A DNA stretch of 64,000 nt from positions 1 to 64,000 of the forward strand of contig NZ_JAGGPH010000007.1 in NCBI RefSeq assembly GCF_018613895.1, given 5' to 3'. The position numbers and the translations under genes are program-made. This DNA is from Curtobacterium sp. ISL-83 (GTDB lineage: Bacteria > Actinomycetota > Actinomycetes > Actinomycetales > Microbacteriaceae). Positions 11,597-21,282 of the stretch are shown here, piece by piece. Positions within the stretch are counted from its first letter, which is position 1; every line of letters begins with the position of its first letter. The notes beneath the pieces were generated by a model. It was not told the origin of the DNA, did no database searches, and saw nothing but the letters and a program-made list of their open reading frames with translations.

Positions 11597-11629
11597 AGCC
11601 CGCCCCGCCTCACCAGGCGGGTGCGGGCT
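11597..11629 (+). terminator. msiK terminator
   Basis: Nested stems AGCCCGC/GCGGGCT (11597-11603 with 11623-11629) and CCGCCT/AGGCGG around a CACC loop, 19 nt past the stop. Confidence 0.8.
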
Positions 11630-11664
11630 TCCGCCGTTCGCGTCCAGAATGAAGGCGCGTCCTG

Positions 11665-11702
11665 ACGGGAGGCGCGGGGCGGGCCCGTCCCGCGCCTCCC
11701 GT
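11665..11702. terminator. Second hairpin downstream of msiK (shared-arm family)
   Basis: 14-bp arms (11665-11678 with 11689-11702) and a 10-nt loop. The arm ACGGGAGGCGCG recurs in hairpins near 48.9 and 59.1 kb. Confidence 0.7.
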
Positions 11703-11758
11703 CCGAACCCACCCACCGCCGCGACCGTGCGCTCCGCACGCCCCCAGAGGAACCAACC

Positions 11759-13057
11759 GTGTCCGACTCCCTGTCCATCACCGCAGCCACCGTCGACCCC
11801 GGACTCCTCGACCTGCCCTGGGACATCCCCCTCGAGGACTGGCCGGACGACACGATCGTCGCGCTGCCCAAGGGCATCTCGCGGCACCTCGTGCGGTTCG
11901 TGCACCTGAGCGGGTACGTCGCCGCCGTGAAGGAGACCGGCGAGGAGGTCGCACGATCGGAGTACGACATGCTCCGCACCCTGCAGCGCATGGACGTGCC
12001 GTGTGTCGACCCGGTCGCGGTCATCACGAACCGCATGGACGCCGACGGTGAACCCCTGCACCCCGTGCTCGTCACCCGGCACCTGCGGTTCTCGCTGCCG
12101 TACCGCGCCCTGTACTCGCAGACCCTGCGGCCGGAGACGGCGACCCGCCTCGTCGACGCCCTCGCGCTCCTGCTCGTGCGCCTGCACGTGATCGGGTTCT
12201 ACTGGGGCGACGTCTCGCTGTCGAACACGCTCTTCCGCCGGGACGCCGGTGCGTTCGCCGCGTACCTGGTGGACGCCGAGACCGGCAAGCTCTACCCGGG
12301 CGGCCTGTCGAACGGGCAGCGCGAGAACGACCTCGAGGTCGCGCGGGTCAACATCGCCGGGGAGCTCCTCGACCTGGAGGCCGGCGGTCGCCTCGACGAG
12401 AACGCCGACGCGGTGGACGTCTCGAACCGGATCGTGGCGCAGTACCGGACGCTCTGGAAGGAACTCACCGGCACCGAGCAGTTCGACATCCGGGAGCGCT
12501 GGCGCATCAACGACCGCGTCGAACGCCTCAACGCGCTCGGGTTCGACATCGAGGAGCTGTCGATCCACACGACCGAGGGCGGGTCGCAGGTACGCATCCA
12601 GCCGAAGGTCGTCGACGCCGGGCACCACCAGCGGCGGCTGCTGCGCCTGACCGGCCTCGACGCCGGCGAGAACCAGGCCCGACGGCTGCTCAACGACCTG
12701 GACTCGTACCGGGCGCGCAACGGCCGCGACCTGCTGGACGAGGAGATGGTGGCGCACGAGTGGGTCTCTCGGGTGTTCGAGCCCGTGATCCGGTCGATCC
12801 CGCGGGAGCTCCGCGGGCGTCTGGAACCGGCCGAGATCTTCCACGAGCTGCTCGAGCACCGCTGGTTCATGTCGCAGCAAGAGGAGCGCTCGGTCTCGCT
12901 GCCGGAGGCCACGACCGCCTACGTGAACGACGTGCTGCGACACCGCCGCGACGAGAAGCTGCTCATCAACCCGCCGACGTCGTCGTTGAGCCTGCCGCTC
13001 ACGGACGATGACGACGAGTCGGTGGACGACGTCGAGGACTGGCGCGCCTCCGTCTGA
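11759..13057 (+). CDS. DUF4032 protein with kinase-like N-terminal half
   Basis: A 432-aa protein conserved in actinobacteria. The N-terminal half resembles lipopolysaccharide-kinase-like folds: Lys58 (AAVKET), Glu68, a catalytic-loop-like GDVSLSN (Asp151, Asn156) and a metal-binding-like VDAET (Asp172). The C-terminal half (about 250-420) is DUF4032. No substrate is known and kinase activity is an inference from these residues. The GTG at 11759 follows AGAGG. It is monocistronic between two hairpins. Confidence 0.85.
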   Translation: MSDSLSITAATVDPGLLDLPWDIPLEDWPDDTIVALPKGISRHLVRFVHLSGYVAAVKETGEEVARSEYDMLRTLQRMDVPCVDPVAVITNRMDADGEPLHPVLVTRHLRFSLPYRALYSQTLRPETATRLVDALALLLVRLHVIGFYWGDVSLSNTLFRRDAGAFAAYLVDAETGKLYPGGLSNGQRENDLEVARVNIAGELLDLEAGGRLDENADAVDVSNRIVAQYRTLWKELTGTEQFDIRERWRINDRVERLNALGFDIEELSIHTTEGGSQVRIQPKVVDAGHHQRRLLRLTGLDAGENQARRLLNDLDSYRARNGRDLLDEEMVAHEWVSRVFEPVIRSIPRELRGRLEPAEIFHELLEHRWFMSQQEERSVSLPEATTAYVNDVLRHRRDEKLLINPPTSSLSLPLTDDDDESVDDVEDWRASV

Positions 13058-13097
13058 CCGACGACTCTGCTCGCGCGGAACGGCCTTGCTCGCGCAG

Positions 13098-13140
13098 AAC
13101 GGCCCCCGGGCTCCCAGCAATGTGGGGCCCGGGGGCCGTT
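13098..13140. terminator. Bidirectional terminator, DUF4032 / rlmB
   Basis: A perfect 14-bp stem (13098-13111 with 13127-13140) and a 15-nt loop between two convergent genes. Confidence 0.85.
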
Positions 13141-13158
13141 CGCGACAGGCGGTGCGGA

Positions 13159-14169
13159 CTACTCGGCGCGTCGGCGCCGAGCGACCTCCCACAGGGTGAC
13201 ACTCGCGGCGATGCCCGCGTTGAGGGACTCGGTCGCGCTCGAGATCGGGATCGACACGATGGCGTCGCAGGTCTCGGTGACGAGCCGCGACAGGCCCTTG
13301 CCCTCGGAGCCGACGACGATGACGATCGGACGGTCCGCCAGCTCGAGTGCATCGAGCTGCACGTCGCCGTCGCCCGCGAGCCCGAGGACGAAGAGGCCCA
13401 TCGACTTGAGCGACTTGAGCGTCTGGGTCAGGTTCGGCGCCATCGCGACGGGGGTGCGGGCGGCGGCACCGGCGGAGGTCTTCCACGCCGAGGCCGTCAC
13501 GCCGACCGAGCGACGCTGCGGGACGACGACACCGTGGCCGCCGAACGCCGCGGTCGACCGGATGATCGCACCGAGGTTGCGCGGATCGGTGATGCCGTCG
13601 AGCGCGACGAGCAGCGGGACCTCGTCCTTCGCGAACGCGCGCTCGACGATGTCCTCGGCCACGGAGTACTCGTACGTCGGGACCTTGAGCGCGACGCCCT
13701 GGTGCACGCTGTCGTGGCCGGTGATCCGGTCGAGCTCCGGACGCATGATCTCGACGATCGGCAGCCCGCGGTGGTTCGCGAGCGCCAGGATCTCCTTGAC
13801 GCGGTCGTCGACCTCGATGCGCGACGCGATGTAGAGCGTCGACGACGGGGTCTTCGTGCGGAGGGCCTCGAGCACGGAGTTGCGGCCGGTCACGATCTCG
13901 GAGTCGTCCGACTTCCGTGTCGGCGGGCGGCTCGTCCGGCCCTGGGGCGTGCTCGAGGCGCCGTGGCGACCCTTGGCCGCCTCGAAGCGTTCCTTCGCCG
14001 CCTTGCGCTTGCCGGCGGGGTGGTAGGGACGGTCCTCGGCCTTCGGGGTCGGCTTCCGGCCCTCGAGCGCCTGCGCGCCCTGGCCGCCGGAGCCGACCTG
14101 CTTGTTGCCCTTGCGTCCGGAGCGGACGGCGCCGGGACGGCCCTTCCGGCTCCCAGAGACGTTCTTCAT
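13159..14169 (-). CDS. rlmB: 23S rRNA (guanosine-2'-O)-methyltransferase RlmB
   Basis: A 336-aa SpoU/TrmH-family SAM-dependent 2'-O-ribose methyltransferase. A long disordered Gly/Lys/Arg-rich tail (about 1-85) precedes the substrate-binding domain (VTGRNSVLEAL) and the knotted catalytic domain (DGITDPRNLGAIIRS, VGSEGKGLSRL, SLNAGIAASVTLWE). The start at 14169 follows AGGAGA; the frame runs open far upstream through cysS but in a shadow reading. It is the last gene of carD-ispDF-cysS-rlmB. Confidence 0.93.
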   Translation of the reverse strand: MKNVSGSRKGRPGAVRSGRKGNKQVGSGGQGAQALEGRKPTPKAEDRPYHPAGKRKAAKERFEAAKGRHGASSTPQGRTSRPPTRKSDDSEIVTGRNSVLEALRTKTPSSTLYIASRIEVDDRVKEILALANHRGLPIVEIMRPELDRITGHDSVHQGVALKVPTYEYSVAEDIVERAFAKDEVPLLVALDGITDPRNLGAIIRSTAAFGGHGVVVPQRRSVGVTASAWKTSAGAAARTPVAMAPNLTQTLKSLKSMGLFVLGLAGDGDVQLDALELADRPIVIVVGSEGKGLSRLVTETCDAIVSIPISSATESLNAGIAASVTLWEVARRRRAE

Positions 14170-14260
14170 GCGGTTCTCCTGTTCGGCACTGCCGTGGTCA
14201 GGCGATGCTGCGATGTGTTCGCCGGAACGTTCACTGTGGTGTGGCCTCGATGACCGGTGG

Positions 14261-15670
14261 TCATGCGAGGCTCCAACGTGTTCCGGACGGGGTGTCCTCG
14301 ATCGTGATGCCCGCGGCGGCGAGGTCGTCGCGCACGCGGTCGGCTGCTGTGAAGTCCCGTGCCGCCCGTGCGTCCGCACGTTCCTGCACGAGCCGCTCGA
14401 CGAGCGCGGCGAGCGGTGCGGCCGACGCATCGTGACCACCGCCCGACCAGTGGGCGGCGCGCGGGTCGATGCCGAGCACCTCCACCATCGCAGCCACCTG
14501 ATGGTACGCGGTCCCGAGGGAATCCGCATCGTCGGCGTCCAACGCGGCATTGCCGGCGCGGACGGTCTCGTGCAGGACGGCGAGGGCCTGCGGCACCGCG
14601 AGGTCGTCGTCCATGGCCGCGGCGAAGGCATCCGAGACGGCCGGGGCCTCGCGCGCGGGCACGCCGACGAGTCGCTCGGTGGCCCGCTCGAGGAAGCCCG
14701 CGATCCGGTCGTAGGCCGCTTCGGCCTCGGCGAGGGAACCGTCGTGGTGGTCGATCGAGGATCGGTAGTGCGCCGCGCCGAGGAAGTACCGGACGACGGC
14801 GGGACGAGCGGCACCGAGCAGATCGGCTGCGAACACCGAGTTGCCGAGCGACTTCGACATCTTCTGGCCGCCGACCGTGACGAGTCCGTTGTGCAGCCAG
14901 TACGAGGCGAACGGGTCACCGGCGGCCGTCGACTGTGCGAGTTCGTTCTCGTGGTGCGGGAACCGGAGGTCGAGTCCGCCGCCGTGGATGTCGAACGCCG
15001 GGCCGAGGTAGCGCCGGGACATCGCGGAGCACTCGATGTGCCAACCCGGGCGGCCGGGGCCCCACGGGCTGTCCCAGTTCGCGGAGGCCGGCTCGCCGGG
15101 CTTCTGGCCCTTCCAGAGCGCGAAGTCACGCGGGTCGCGCTTGCCCCGGGGGTCGGCATCCGCGGCGTCGACCATGTCCTCGCGGCGCTGACGCGTCAGG
15201 TCGCCGTAGTCGGGCCAGCTGCCCGTGTCGAAGTAGACGTCGCCCGAGTCGTCCGCGGCCGCGTAGGCGTGCCCCCGCTCGATCAGCCGGGCGATGATCT
15301 CGTGCATCTGCGGCACGCTCGCGGTCGCGCGGGGCTCGTAGGTCGGCGGCAGGATGCCGAGCGCGTTGTACGCCGCCGTGAACTCGAGCTCGACGCGGTA
15401 GGCGCGGGCGAACCAGGGCTCGTCGGTCCGGGCGGCCAGGTCGAGCACCTTGTCGTCGATGTCCGTGACGTTCCGCACGAGGGTGACTCGGAACCCGCGG
15501 TAGGTGAGCCACCGGCGCCAGAGGTCGTAGACCAGCGCGGAACGGAGGTGTCCGATGTGCGGCGACGACTGCACGGTCGGACCGCACACGTACACGCTCA
15601 CCTGTCCGTCGACCAGGGGCACGAGGTCGACGACGGCTGCGGCACGGGAGTCGTACAAGCGAACGGTCAC
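14261..15670 (-). CDS. cysS: Cysteinyl-tRNA synthetase
   Basis: A 469-aa class I aminoacyl-tRNA synthetase. The HIGH signature is [10 protein letters not shown] near the N-terminus and KMSKS is KMSKSLGNS; the Zn-binding CGPTV is present, and the C-terminal helical domain is full length. It charges tRNA-Cys. Do not confuse it with MshC, the related mycothiol ligase. The GTG at 15670 lies 7 nt after TAGTCT (15677-15682), so it can be read as leaderless. Between ispDF and rlmB. Confidence 0.96.
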   Translation of the reverse strand: MTVRLYDSRAAAVVDLVPLVDGQVSVYVCGPTVQSSPHIGHLRSALVYDLWRRWLTYRGFRVTLVRNVTDIDDKVLDLAARTDEPWFARAYRVELEFTAAYNALGILPPTYEPRATASVPQMHEIIARLIERGHAYAAADDSGDVYFDTGSWPDYGDLTRQRREDMVDAADADPRGKRDPRDFALWKGQKPGEPASANWDSPWGPGRPGWHIECSAMSRRYLGPAFDIHGGGLDLRFPHHENELAQSTAAGDPFASYWLHNGLVTVGGQKMSKSLGNSVFAADLLGAARPAVVRYFLGAAHYRSSIDHHDGSLAEAEAAYDRIAGFLERATERLVGVPAREAPAVSDAFAAAMDDDLAVPQALAVLHETVRAGNAALDADDADSLGTAYHQVAAMVEVLGIDPRAAHWSGGGHDASAAPLAALVERLVQERADARAARDFTAADRVRDDLAAAGITIEDTPSGTRWSLA

Positions 15671-15788
15671 GGTCCCAGACTAGAGGGCACGACGCACCCG
15701 GGGCAGGTCCGTGACCCAGCGCACGCAGCCGCTCCGGGTCGCACGGTCGGGGCGGCCTGGGCGGTAGGAGCCGTCGGAGCCGTCCGCG

Positions 15789-16967
15789 TCAGGCTGGACG
15801 GACGAGCGCCGTCGCGATCGCCGCGAGGCCCTCACCGCGGCCGGTGAAGCCGAGGCCGTCCGTGGTCGTGCCGGACACCGCCACGGGAGCACCGACCACG
15901 GCGGCCAGCGCGTCCTGCATCTCGGCCCGACGAGCACCGATGCGCGGACGGTTCCCGATGACTTGCACGGTGACGGACACGGGCACCAGTCCGGCCTCGG
16001 CGAGCAGCGACACGGCGCCCCGGACGAACACGTCGCCGCCAGCGCCGGCGTACCGCGGGTCGGCGGTCCCGAAGCGACCGCCGATGTCGCCGAGCCCGCC
16101 GGCGGAGAGCAGAGCGTCGCACACCGCGTGCGCGACCGCGTCCCCGTCGCTGTGGCCGGACAGACCCGGTTCCCCCGGGAAGTCGAGCAGGCCCACGCGG
16201 CAGGCCGACGCAGGGTCGAACGCGTGCACGTCCACCCCGAGCCCGATGCGCGTGCCCTCGACGCGCGTGGTCCCGACCGGCCCGGCCGTCCGGGCGCGGA
16301 CGATGGACTCGGCACGGCCGAGGTCCCACGGGGTCGTGATCTTGAAAGCGTCGGCATCGCCGGGGACGACCAGCACCGTGCCACCGGCCGCCTGGAACAC
16401 CCCGGCGTCGTCGGTCTCGGGCCGCGCGGACCGCCGGTAGGCGTCACGGAGCGCGGCGAGCGGGAAGCCCTGCGGGGTCTGGACCCCGACGAGCGCCGAC
16501 CGGTCCACCGTCTCGACCACGTGGTCGCCGTCCACGCGCTTGACCGTGTCGGTCACGGGGAGCGCTGGCACCACGCCGCCGCCCGACGCGGACACCGCGG
16601 TGAACACGCGCTCGAACTGGCTCGACGGCGTCAGACAGCGTGCGGCGTCGTGCACCAGAACGGTGTCGACGGAGTCCGGCAGGACGTCGAGGCCGGCCTG
16701 GACCGAACCGTGGCGATCCGCGCCTCCGGCAACAACGGCCGTGTACGCGACCGCGGCACCGGCGACCGAGGCGACCACGTCGCGACACGCGTCGAGGTGC
16801 GAGGCCGGCGCGACGACCACCACCAGGGTCGGCGTCGACAGCGCGAACAACGGGGCGAGCGCACGGGCGAGCACGAGCTCCCCGGCGACCGGCACGAACG
16901 CCTTGGCCGTGCCGAGGCCGAGGCGTGTGCCGGACCCCGCCGCAACGACGACGACCGCCCGGCCCAC
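15789..16967 (-). CDS. ispDF: Bifunctional IspD-IspF (MEP pathway)
   Basis: A 392-aa fusion: 2-C-methyl-D-erythritol 4-phosphate cytidylyltransferase (about 1-230, with [16 protein letters not shown] and VHDAARCL) joined to 2-C-methyl-D-erythritol 2,4-cyclodiphosphate synthase (about 235-392, with [27 protein letters not shown] and [13 protein letters not shown] pieces). It performs two non-consecutive steps of isoprenoid precursor synthesis. In many actinobacteria the two genes are adjacent but separate. The start is GTG at 16967. carD lies upstream. Confidence 0.95.
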   Translation of the reverse strand: MGRAVVVVAAGSGTRLGLGTAKAFVPVAGELVLARALAPLFALSTPTLVVVVAPASHLDACRDVVASVAGAAVAYTAVVAGGADRHGSVQAGLDVLPDSVDTVLVHDAARCLTPSSQFERVFTAVSASGGGVVPALPVTDTVKRVDGDHVVETVDRSALVGVQTPQGFPLAALRDAYRRSARPETDDAGVFQAAGGTVLVVPGDADAFKITTPWDLGRAESIVRARTAGPVGTTRVEGTRIGLGVDVHAFDPASACRVGLLDFPGEPGLSGHSDGDAVAHAVCDALLSAGGLGDIGGRFGTADPRYAGAGGDVFVRGAVSLLAEAGLVPVSVTVQVIGNRPRIGARRAEMQDALAAVVGAPVAVSGTTTDGLGFTGRGEGLAAIATALVRPA

Positions 16968-17046
16968 CCCGGAGGGGAACCGTGCGGTCGTCGTCGTGTC
17001 CAGTGCTGTTGCGTTCAGTGGTTCAGCGCGCTCAGTGGTCCCGCGC

Positions 17047-17529
17047 TCAGGACGCGAGGACCTCGTCGAGGACGGTCGATGCGCTGTCCTCGTCGGTCTT
17101 CTCGGCCAGGGCGAGCTCGGAGATCAGGATCTGCCTGGCCTTCGCCAGCATCCGCTTCTCGCCGGCGGACAGGCCGCGGTCCTGGTCGCGGCGCCAGAGG
17201 TCGCGGACGACCTCGGACACCTTGATGACGTCCCCGGAAGCGAGCTTCTCGAGGTTCGCCTTGTAGCGGCGTGACCAGTTGGTCGGTTCCTCGGTGAACG
17301 GTGCCCGCAGGACCTCGAACACCTTGTCGAGGCCTTCCTTGCCGATCACGTCGCGGACGCCGACGAGGTCGACGTTGTCCGCCGGGACCTCGATCGTCAG
17401 GTCACCCTGCGTGACGCGCAGCTTCAGGTAGACCTTTTCCTCGCCCTTGATGACGCGCGTCTTGACTTCAGAGATGGTTGCCGCCCCGTGATGGGGGTAG
17501 ACGACGGTCTCGCCGACCTCGAATTGCAT
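17047..17529 (-). CDS. carD: CarD family RNA polymerase-binding regulator
   Basis: A 160-aa protein with a Tudor-like RNAP-interacting domain ([19 protein letters not shown], about 1-60) and a helical DNA-binding C-terminal domain (about 70-160) containing the conserved Trp of the [13 protein letters not shown] stretch. CarD stabilises open complexes at rRNA and other promoters. A TAAACT -10-like hexamer (17556-17561) and GGAG precede the ATG. It heads the carD-ispDF-cysS-rlmB cluster. Confidence 0.95.
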   Translation of the reverse strand: MQFEVGETVVYPHHGAATISEVKTRVIKGEEKVYLKLRVTQGDLTIEVPADNVDLVGVRDVIGKEGLDKVFEVLRAPFTEEPTNWSRRYKANLEKLASGDVIKVSEVVRDLWRRDQDRGLSAGEKRMLAKARQILISELALAEKTDEDSASTVLDEVLAS

Positions 17530-17669
17530 GTATCAGGCTCCGTTCCCAGACCTCCAGTTTACCACAAGCCCTGATCCGGTAAGGGGTGCTGGGCACGACC
17601 CCTCCCGGGTGATCGCTAGGATGGGGCCCGGGCCGTCTGGTCCGCATCGTGATCTTCCGGAGGAATCTC

Positions 17670-18377
17670 TTGCGAGCTCGGGTACTCGTGTCCGTCGCCG
17701 TTGCGGCATCCATCGCGCTCGGCGCCACCGGGTGCGAGTTCATGTCGCCCGCCCAGACCAAGGAGATCAAGCAGATCACCGACGGCGTGAACGTGACGAC
17801 CGGGAAGCTCGACGTCCGGAACGCGCTGCTCATCTCCGACGACGGCACCGGAGCCCGGTTCGTCGGCACGCTGGTCAACTCCTCGGACTCGACCGACCTC
17901 ACCGTCTCGATCGAGGTCGGCGACGACACCCAGACCGTCCAGGTCCCCTCGAACTCGCACGTGGACCTCGCGATGCCGTCGGCTACCCCCTCGGCCTCGC
18001 CGTCGGACGGTGCCGGCTCGAGCGCCGGCTCGAGCGCCAGTGCCGGCTCAAGCGTCGAACAGGGCACGACGGAGCAGGGCACCACGACCGCGCAGTCGAC
18101 CGACGTCGTCTTCCCCAAGGCCCGCACCACGCCGGGCTCGCTCGTGAAGGTCTACTTCTCGTACGACGGCGCCGAGGGCGTCTCGGCACGGGTGCCGGTC
18201 CTCACCAGCACGCAGGAGGAGTACGCCACCCTCGCCCCGTCCCCGACCCCGTCCAGCACCGCGACCTCGCCCTCCGAGACCGGCACGCAGCCGACCGGCA
18301 AGGCCACGGCCCCGGGGACGCAGCCGAGCGGATCGTCGAACGGCCCCTCGAGCGGCAAGTCCGGCACGAACGGCTAG
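17670..18377 (+). CDS. Putative lipoprotein
   Basis: About 235 aa. A signal peptide rich in Val/Ala ends at a lipobox-like GATGC; an ~85-residue domain follows (NALLISDDGTGARFVGTLVN is its clearest strand pair), then Ser/Gly/Thr-rich linkers and a Pro/Thr/Ser tail. Function is not recognised. The TTG at 17670 is preferred because GGAGG (17659-17663) sits 6 nt before it; an in-frame GTG at 17649 lacks a Shine-Dalgarno. A TAGGAT -10 hexamer (17617-17622) would start the mRNA near 17629. Confidence 0.75.
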   Translation: MRARVLVSVAVAASIALGATGCEFMSPAQTKEIKQITDGVNVTTGKLDVRNALLISDDGTGARFVGTLVNSSDSTDLTVSIEVGDDTQTVQVPSNSHVDLAMPSATPSASPSDGAGSSAGSSASAGSSVEQGTTEQGTTTAQSTDVVFPKARTTPGSLVKVYFSYDGAEGVSARVPVLTSTQEEYATLAPSPTPSSTATSPSETGTQPTGKATAPGTQPSGSSNGPSSGKSGTNG

Positions 18378-18420
18378 CACCCGACGGTCGCCGCGGTAGC
18401 GCGTCGACCAGCAGACCACC

Positions 18421-18461
18421 GGAGGCCCGGTGCCGGTTCCTGGAACCGGCACCGGGCCTCC
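18421..18461. terminator. Bidirectional terminator, lipoprotein / regX3
   Basis: Perfect 20-nt arms (18421-18440 with 18442-18461) between convergent genes. Confidence 0.85.
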
Positions 18462-18467
18462 CGTCTG

Positions 18468-18536
18468 TGCTCACAGGGCTGCGCCCAACGGGGCACACAG
18501 GGCTGCGCCCACCGGGCACACAGGGCTGCGCCCGCC
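18468..18536. repeat. 23-bp tandem repeat, 3 copies
   Basis: Copies start at 18468, 18491 and 18514. Copies 2 and 3 differ at one position; copy 1 is more diverged. The core is CACAGGGCTGCGCCC. It is non-coding, between the hairpin and the regX3 stop. Confidence 0.85.
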
Positions 18537-18570
18537 GGTGGCGGGCCCGCCGCCGGCCCCGCGCAGGGCC

Positions 18571-19251
18571 TCAGGCCTCGATGCGGTAGCCGAGCCCCCG
18601 GACGGTCACCAGGATCTCCGGTGTGCTCGGCACCCGCTCGATCTTCGACCGAATCCGCTTGATGTGCACGTCCAGCGTCTTGGTGTCCCCGAAGTAGTCG
18701 GAGCCCCACACCCGGTCGATGAGCTGCCCACGGGTGAGCACCCGCCCGGCGTTCCGCAAGAGCAGTTCGAGCAGCTCGAACTCCTTGAGGGGCATCGCCG
18801 TCTCCGAGCCGTCCACCGACACCGTGTGGCGCTCGACGTCCATCCGGATGCCGCCGACCTGCAGGATGCCGGAGTCGGCCGGGTCGTCCTCCGTCCGGCG
18901 GCGGAGCACCGCACGGATGCGGGCGAGGAGCTCCCGCGTCGAGTACGGCTTCGTGACGTAGTCGTCGGCGCCGAGCTCCAGCCCGACGACGATGTCCACC
19001 TCCGAGTCCTTCGCCGTCAGCATGATGATGGGGGCGCTCGACCGCGTGCGGATCTGCCGGCAGACCTCGGTGCCGGACAGGCCGGGCAACATCAGGTCGA
19101 GCAGCACGAGGTCGGGGTTCTCGGCGTCGAACTTCGACAGCGCGGTCACGCCGTCGGCAGCGACGGAGATGTCGTACCCCTCGCGCTGCAGCAGGAACTC
19201 CAGGGGCTCGCTCAGGGCCGGCTCGTCGTCGACGATGAGGATCTTGGTCAC
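18571..19251 (-). CDS. regX3: Phosphate-response regulator RegX3
   Basis: A 226-aa OmpR/PhoB-type response regulator: receiver domain (1-120) with acidic pair DDE, phospho-acceptor Asp52 in LVLLDLMLPG and Lys101 in VTKPYS, then a winged-helix DNA-binding domain (about 130-226). It is assigned RegX3 from its overlap with the senX3-type kinase and the divergent phoU. It likely binds the GTTCACC repeats seen upstream of phoU and pstS. The start overlaps the senX3 stop by 4 nt. Confidence 0.92.
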   Translation of the reverse strand: MTKILIVDDEPALSEPLEFLLQREGYDISVAADGVTALSKFDAENPDLVLLDLMLPGLSGTEVCRQIRTRSSAPIIMLTAKDSEVDIVVGLELGADDYVTKPYSTRELLARIRAVLRRRTEDDPADSGILQVGGIRMDVERHTVSVDGSETAMPLKEFELLELLLRNAGRVLTRGQLIDRVWGSDYFGDTKTLDVHIKRIRSKIERVPSTPEILVTVRGLGYRIEA

Positions 19252-20414
19252 GATTGCTGCTCTTCCAGTTGCTCTTCGAGTGCGGTGGTCAGTTCGGGAT
19301 CCGCCTCGGGCAGGCGGATGGTGAAGGTGGAACCCTTGCCGGGCTGGGACCAGACACGGACGTCGCCGCCGTGGTTGCCGACGACGTGCTTGACGATCGC
19401 CAGCCCGAGGCCGGTGCCGCCCGTGGCTCGGGCGCGTGCGGGGTCGACGCGGTAGAACCGCTCGAACACGCGGTCGAGGTCCGCCTCCGGGATGCCAACA
19501 CCCTGGTCGGTGACCGCGATCTCCACGAACCCCTTGGTCGACCGGACGCCGACGCCGACGCGGGTGTGGTCCGGGGAGTACTTGACCGCGTTCGCGATGA
19601 GGTTCGACACCGCGATCTGCAGCAGGCCCGGATCGCCCATCACCCGGAGCTTCGACTTCTTCGCCCGGACCAGTTCGATGTCGCGGGCACGGGCGACGAC
19701 CTCGTTCGCGTCGATGGCGGCCTGCACGATCTTGTCGATGCCGGTCTCCTCGCTGTTCTCGAGCGTGTCGACCGACTGCAGCCGCGAGAGCTCGATGATG
19801 TCCTTCGTCAGGGCACCGAGCCGCTCCGACTCGGTGATGAGCTGCGAGGCGAACTTCCGGACGTGCTGCGGCTCGTCGGCCGCCGCCACGAGGGTCTCGG
19901 ACAGCAGGCCGATCGCGCCGATCGGGGTCTTCAACTCGTGCGAGATGTTCGCCACGAAGTCGCGCCGGACCTCGTCGATGCGGCGACTCTCGGTGAGGTC
20001 GTCCGCCGTGACCAGGACGTACCGGTTGCCGAGCTGCGCGGCCCGGAAGCTCAGGTAGCCGATGAGCTCGCCCCGACGACCGCGCGGGAGCTCGAGGTCC
20101 TCCGCCCCCATCTCACCGCTCTGCCGGACCCGGTCGACCAGGTCGACGAGCTCCTGGTGCACGAGCCGGCGCCGCACCACGAGACCGACGGTGAGCGCCT
20201 GCGGGGACGCGGCGACCACGGTGTTGGACGGGTCGACCACGACGGCCGGGTTGTGCATGGTGGCGATGACCGCGGCGACGCCGTCCGGCAGCGTCCGCTC
20301 CGCCACGTCGGCGGCACGTGCCGTGCGCTCGGCGGTGATGATCAGCACCACGACGCCAGCGCCGAACACCCCGCCGAGGAGCATCGACAGTGGCACGAGC
20401 CACGCGTTGTCCAT
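19248..20414 (-). CDS. senX3: Phosphate-sensing histidine kinase SenX3
   Basis: A 388-aa membrane sensor kinase with a single N-terminal helix (about 5-27), a PAS-like region (about 45-140), the H-box NISHELKTPIGAIG (His159) and an HATPase_c domain (YSPDHTRV, DQGVGIPEADLDRVFERFY, GTGLGLAIVKHVVG). It phosphorylates RegX3; the Pst transporter and PhoU signal to it in related species. The ATG at 20414 lies 7 nt after TACACT (20421-20426), so it is predicted leaderless. Confidence 0.93.
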   Translation of the reverse strand: MDNAWLVPLSMLLGGVFGAGVVVLIITAERTARAADVAERTLPDGVAAVIATMHNPAVVVDPSNTVVAASPQALTVGLVVRRRLVHQELVDLVDRVRQSGEMGAEDLELPRGRRGELIGYLSFRAAQLGNRYVLVTADDLTESRRIDEVRRDFVANISHELKTPIGAIGLLSETLVAAADEPQHVRKFASQLITESERLGALTKDIIELSRLQSVDTLENSEETGIDKIVQAAIDANEVVARARDIELVRAKKSKLRVMGDPGLLQIAVSNLIANAVKYSPDHTRVGVGVRSTKGFVEIAVTDQGVGIPEADLDRVFERFYRVDPARARATGGTGLGLAIVKHVVGNHGGDVRVWSQPGKGSTFTIRLPEADPELTTALEEQLEEQQS

Positions 20415-20453
20415 GCCGTCAGTGTAGGAGTGGTCACGCGGGGTTCGGGCACC

Positions 20454-20530
20454 GTTCACCCCCGCTGATGAGCCGGATCGCGAAGCGTTCAGCGGCACGT
20501 CACCGTTCGTTCACCTGGGCTGACGACACT
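20454..20530. promoter_or_regulatory. PHO box between senX3 and phoU
   Basis: Three abutting 11-nt units start at 20487, 20498 and 20509 (GTTCAGC-, CGTCACC- and GTTCACC-type cores), and a further GTTCACC lies exactly 33 nt upstream at 20454. A GACACT -10-like hexamer (20525-20530) follows the last unit by 5 nt and points at phoU. This is the phased direct-repeat format bound by actinobacterial PhoP/RegX3 regulators. Confidence 0.75.
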
Positions 20531-20560
20531 CGTCCGGTACGCAGAGAGAGGTACTCCCCC

Positions 20561-21223
20561 ATGCGCGAAGTGTTCCAGCAGGAACTCCAGGACGTCCAGG
20601 AACGGCTGACCGAGATCGCCGGTCTCGTCGAGTCCGCGATCACCCGAGCGACCCAGGCGTTCACCGAATCCGACGTCACCCTCGCCGAGGACGTCATCGC
20701 CGACGACGCGAAGATCGACGCCGCCGCGCAGGAGCTGGACGAGGTCGCGATCGACATCCTCGCCCGCCAGGCGCCGGTGGCCCGCGACCTGCGCGTCGTC
20801 GTCACCGCACTGCGGGTCAGCTCGTCGCTGGAGCGCATGGGCGACATGGCCGAGCACATCGCGCAGCTGACGCGGCAGCGCTTCCCCGAGAAGGTCGTGC
20901 CGAAGGGGCTCCGCAGCACCTTCAAGCAGATGGGCGCGCACGACGTCTCGATGGCGCAGAAGCTCACCCGCCTGCTCGCGACCGAGGACATCGCGCTGTC
21001 CGCGGAGATCCGTGACGAGGACGACGCCGTCGACGAGCTGCACGCGAGCGTCTTCGACTTCGTGCTCGGCGAGACCTACAAGGGCAACCCGGTGATCACC
21101 GTCGACGCGACCCTGGCGTCGCGGTACCACGAGCGCTTCGCCGACCACGCGGTGTCGATCGCGAAGAAGGTCGAGTACCTGGCGACGGGCGACTGGGCCA
21201 GCTCGGCGAGCGTCACCGCCTGA
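20561..21223 (+). CDS. phoU: Phosphate signalling protein PhoU
   Basis: A 220-aa all-helical protein with two PhoU repeats (conserved E/DxxxD metal-binding stretches near the middle of each half, e.g. ARDLRVVVTALRVSSSLERMGDMAEHI). It restrains phosphate uptake and SenX3-RegX3 signalling when phosphate is ample. The ATG at 20561 begins MREVFQQELQ as in the family. It is divergent from senX3, with the PHO box between them. Confidence 0.94.
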   Translation: MREVFQQELQDVQERLTEIAGLVESAITRATQAFTESDVTLAEDVIADDAKIDAAAQELDEVAIDILARQAPVARDLRVVVTALRVSSSLERMGDMAEHIAQLTRQRFPEKVVPKGLRSTFKQMGAHDVSMAQKLTRLLATEDIALSAEIRDEDDAVDELHASVFDFVLGETYKGNPVITVDATLASRYHERFADHAVSIAKKVEYLATGDWASSASVTA

Positions 21224-21242
21224 CCCGACCGCTGTCGGTCCC

Positions 21243-21278
21243 CGACGCCCCGCGCTGCTCCGGCAGCGTGGGGCGTCG
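21243..21278 (+). terminator. phoU terminator
   Basis: A 16-bp stem with one G-T pair (21243-21258 with 21263-21278) and a TCCG tetraloop, 20 nt past the stop. Confidence 0.85.
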
Positions 21279-21282
21279 TGCT

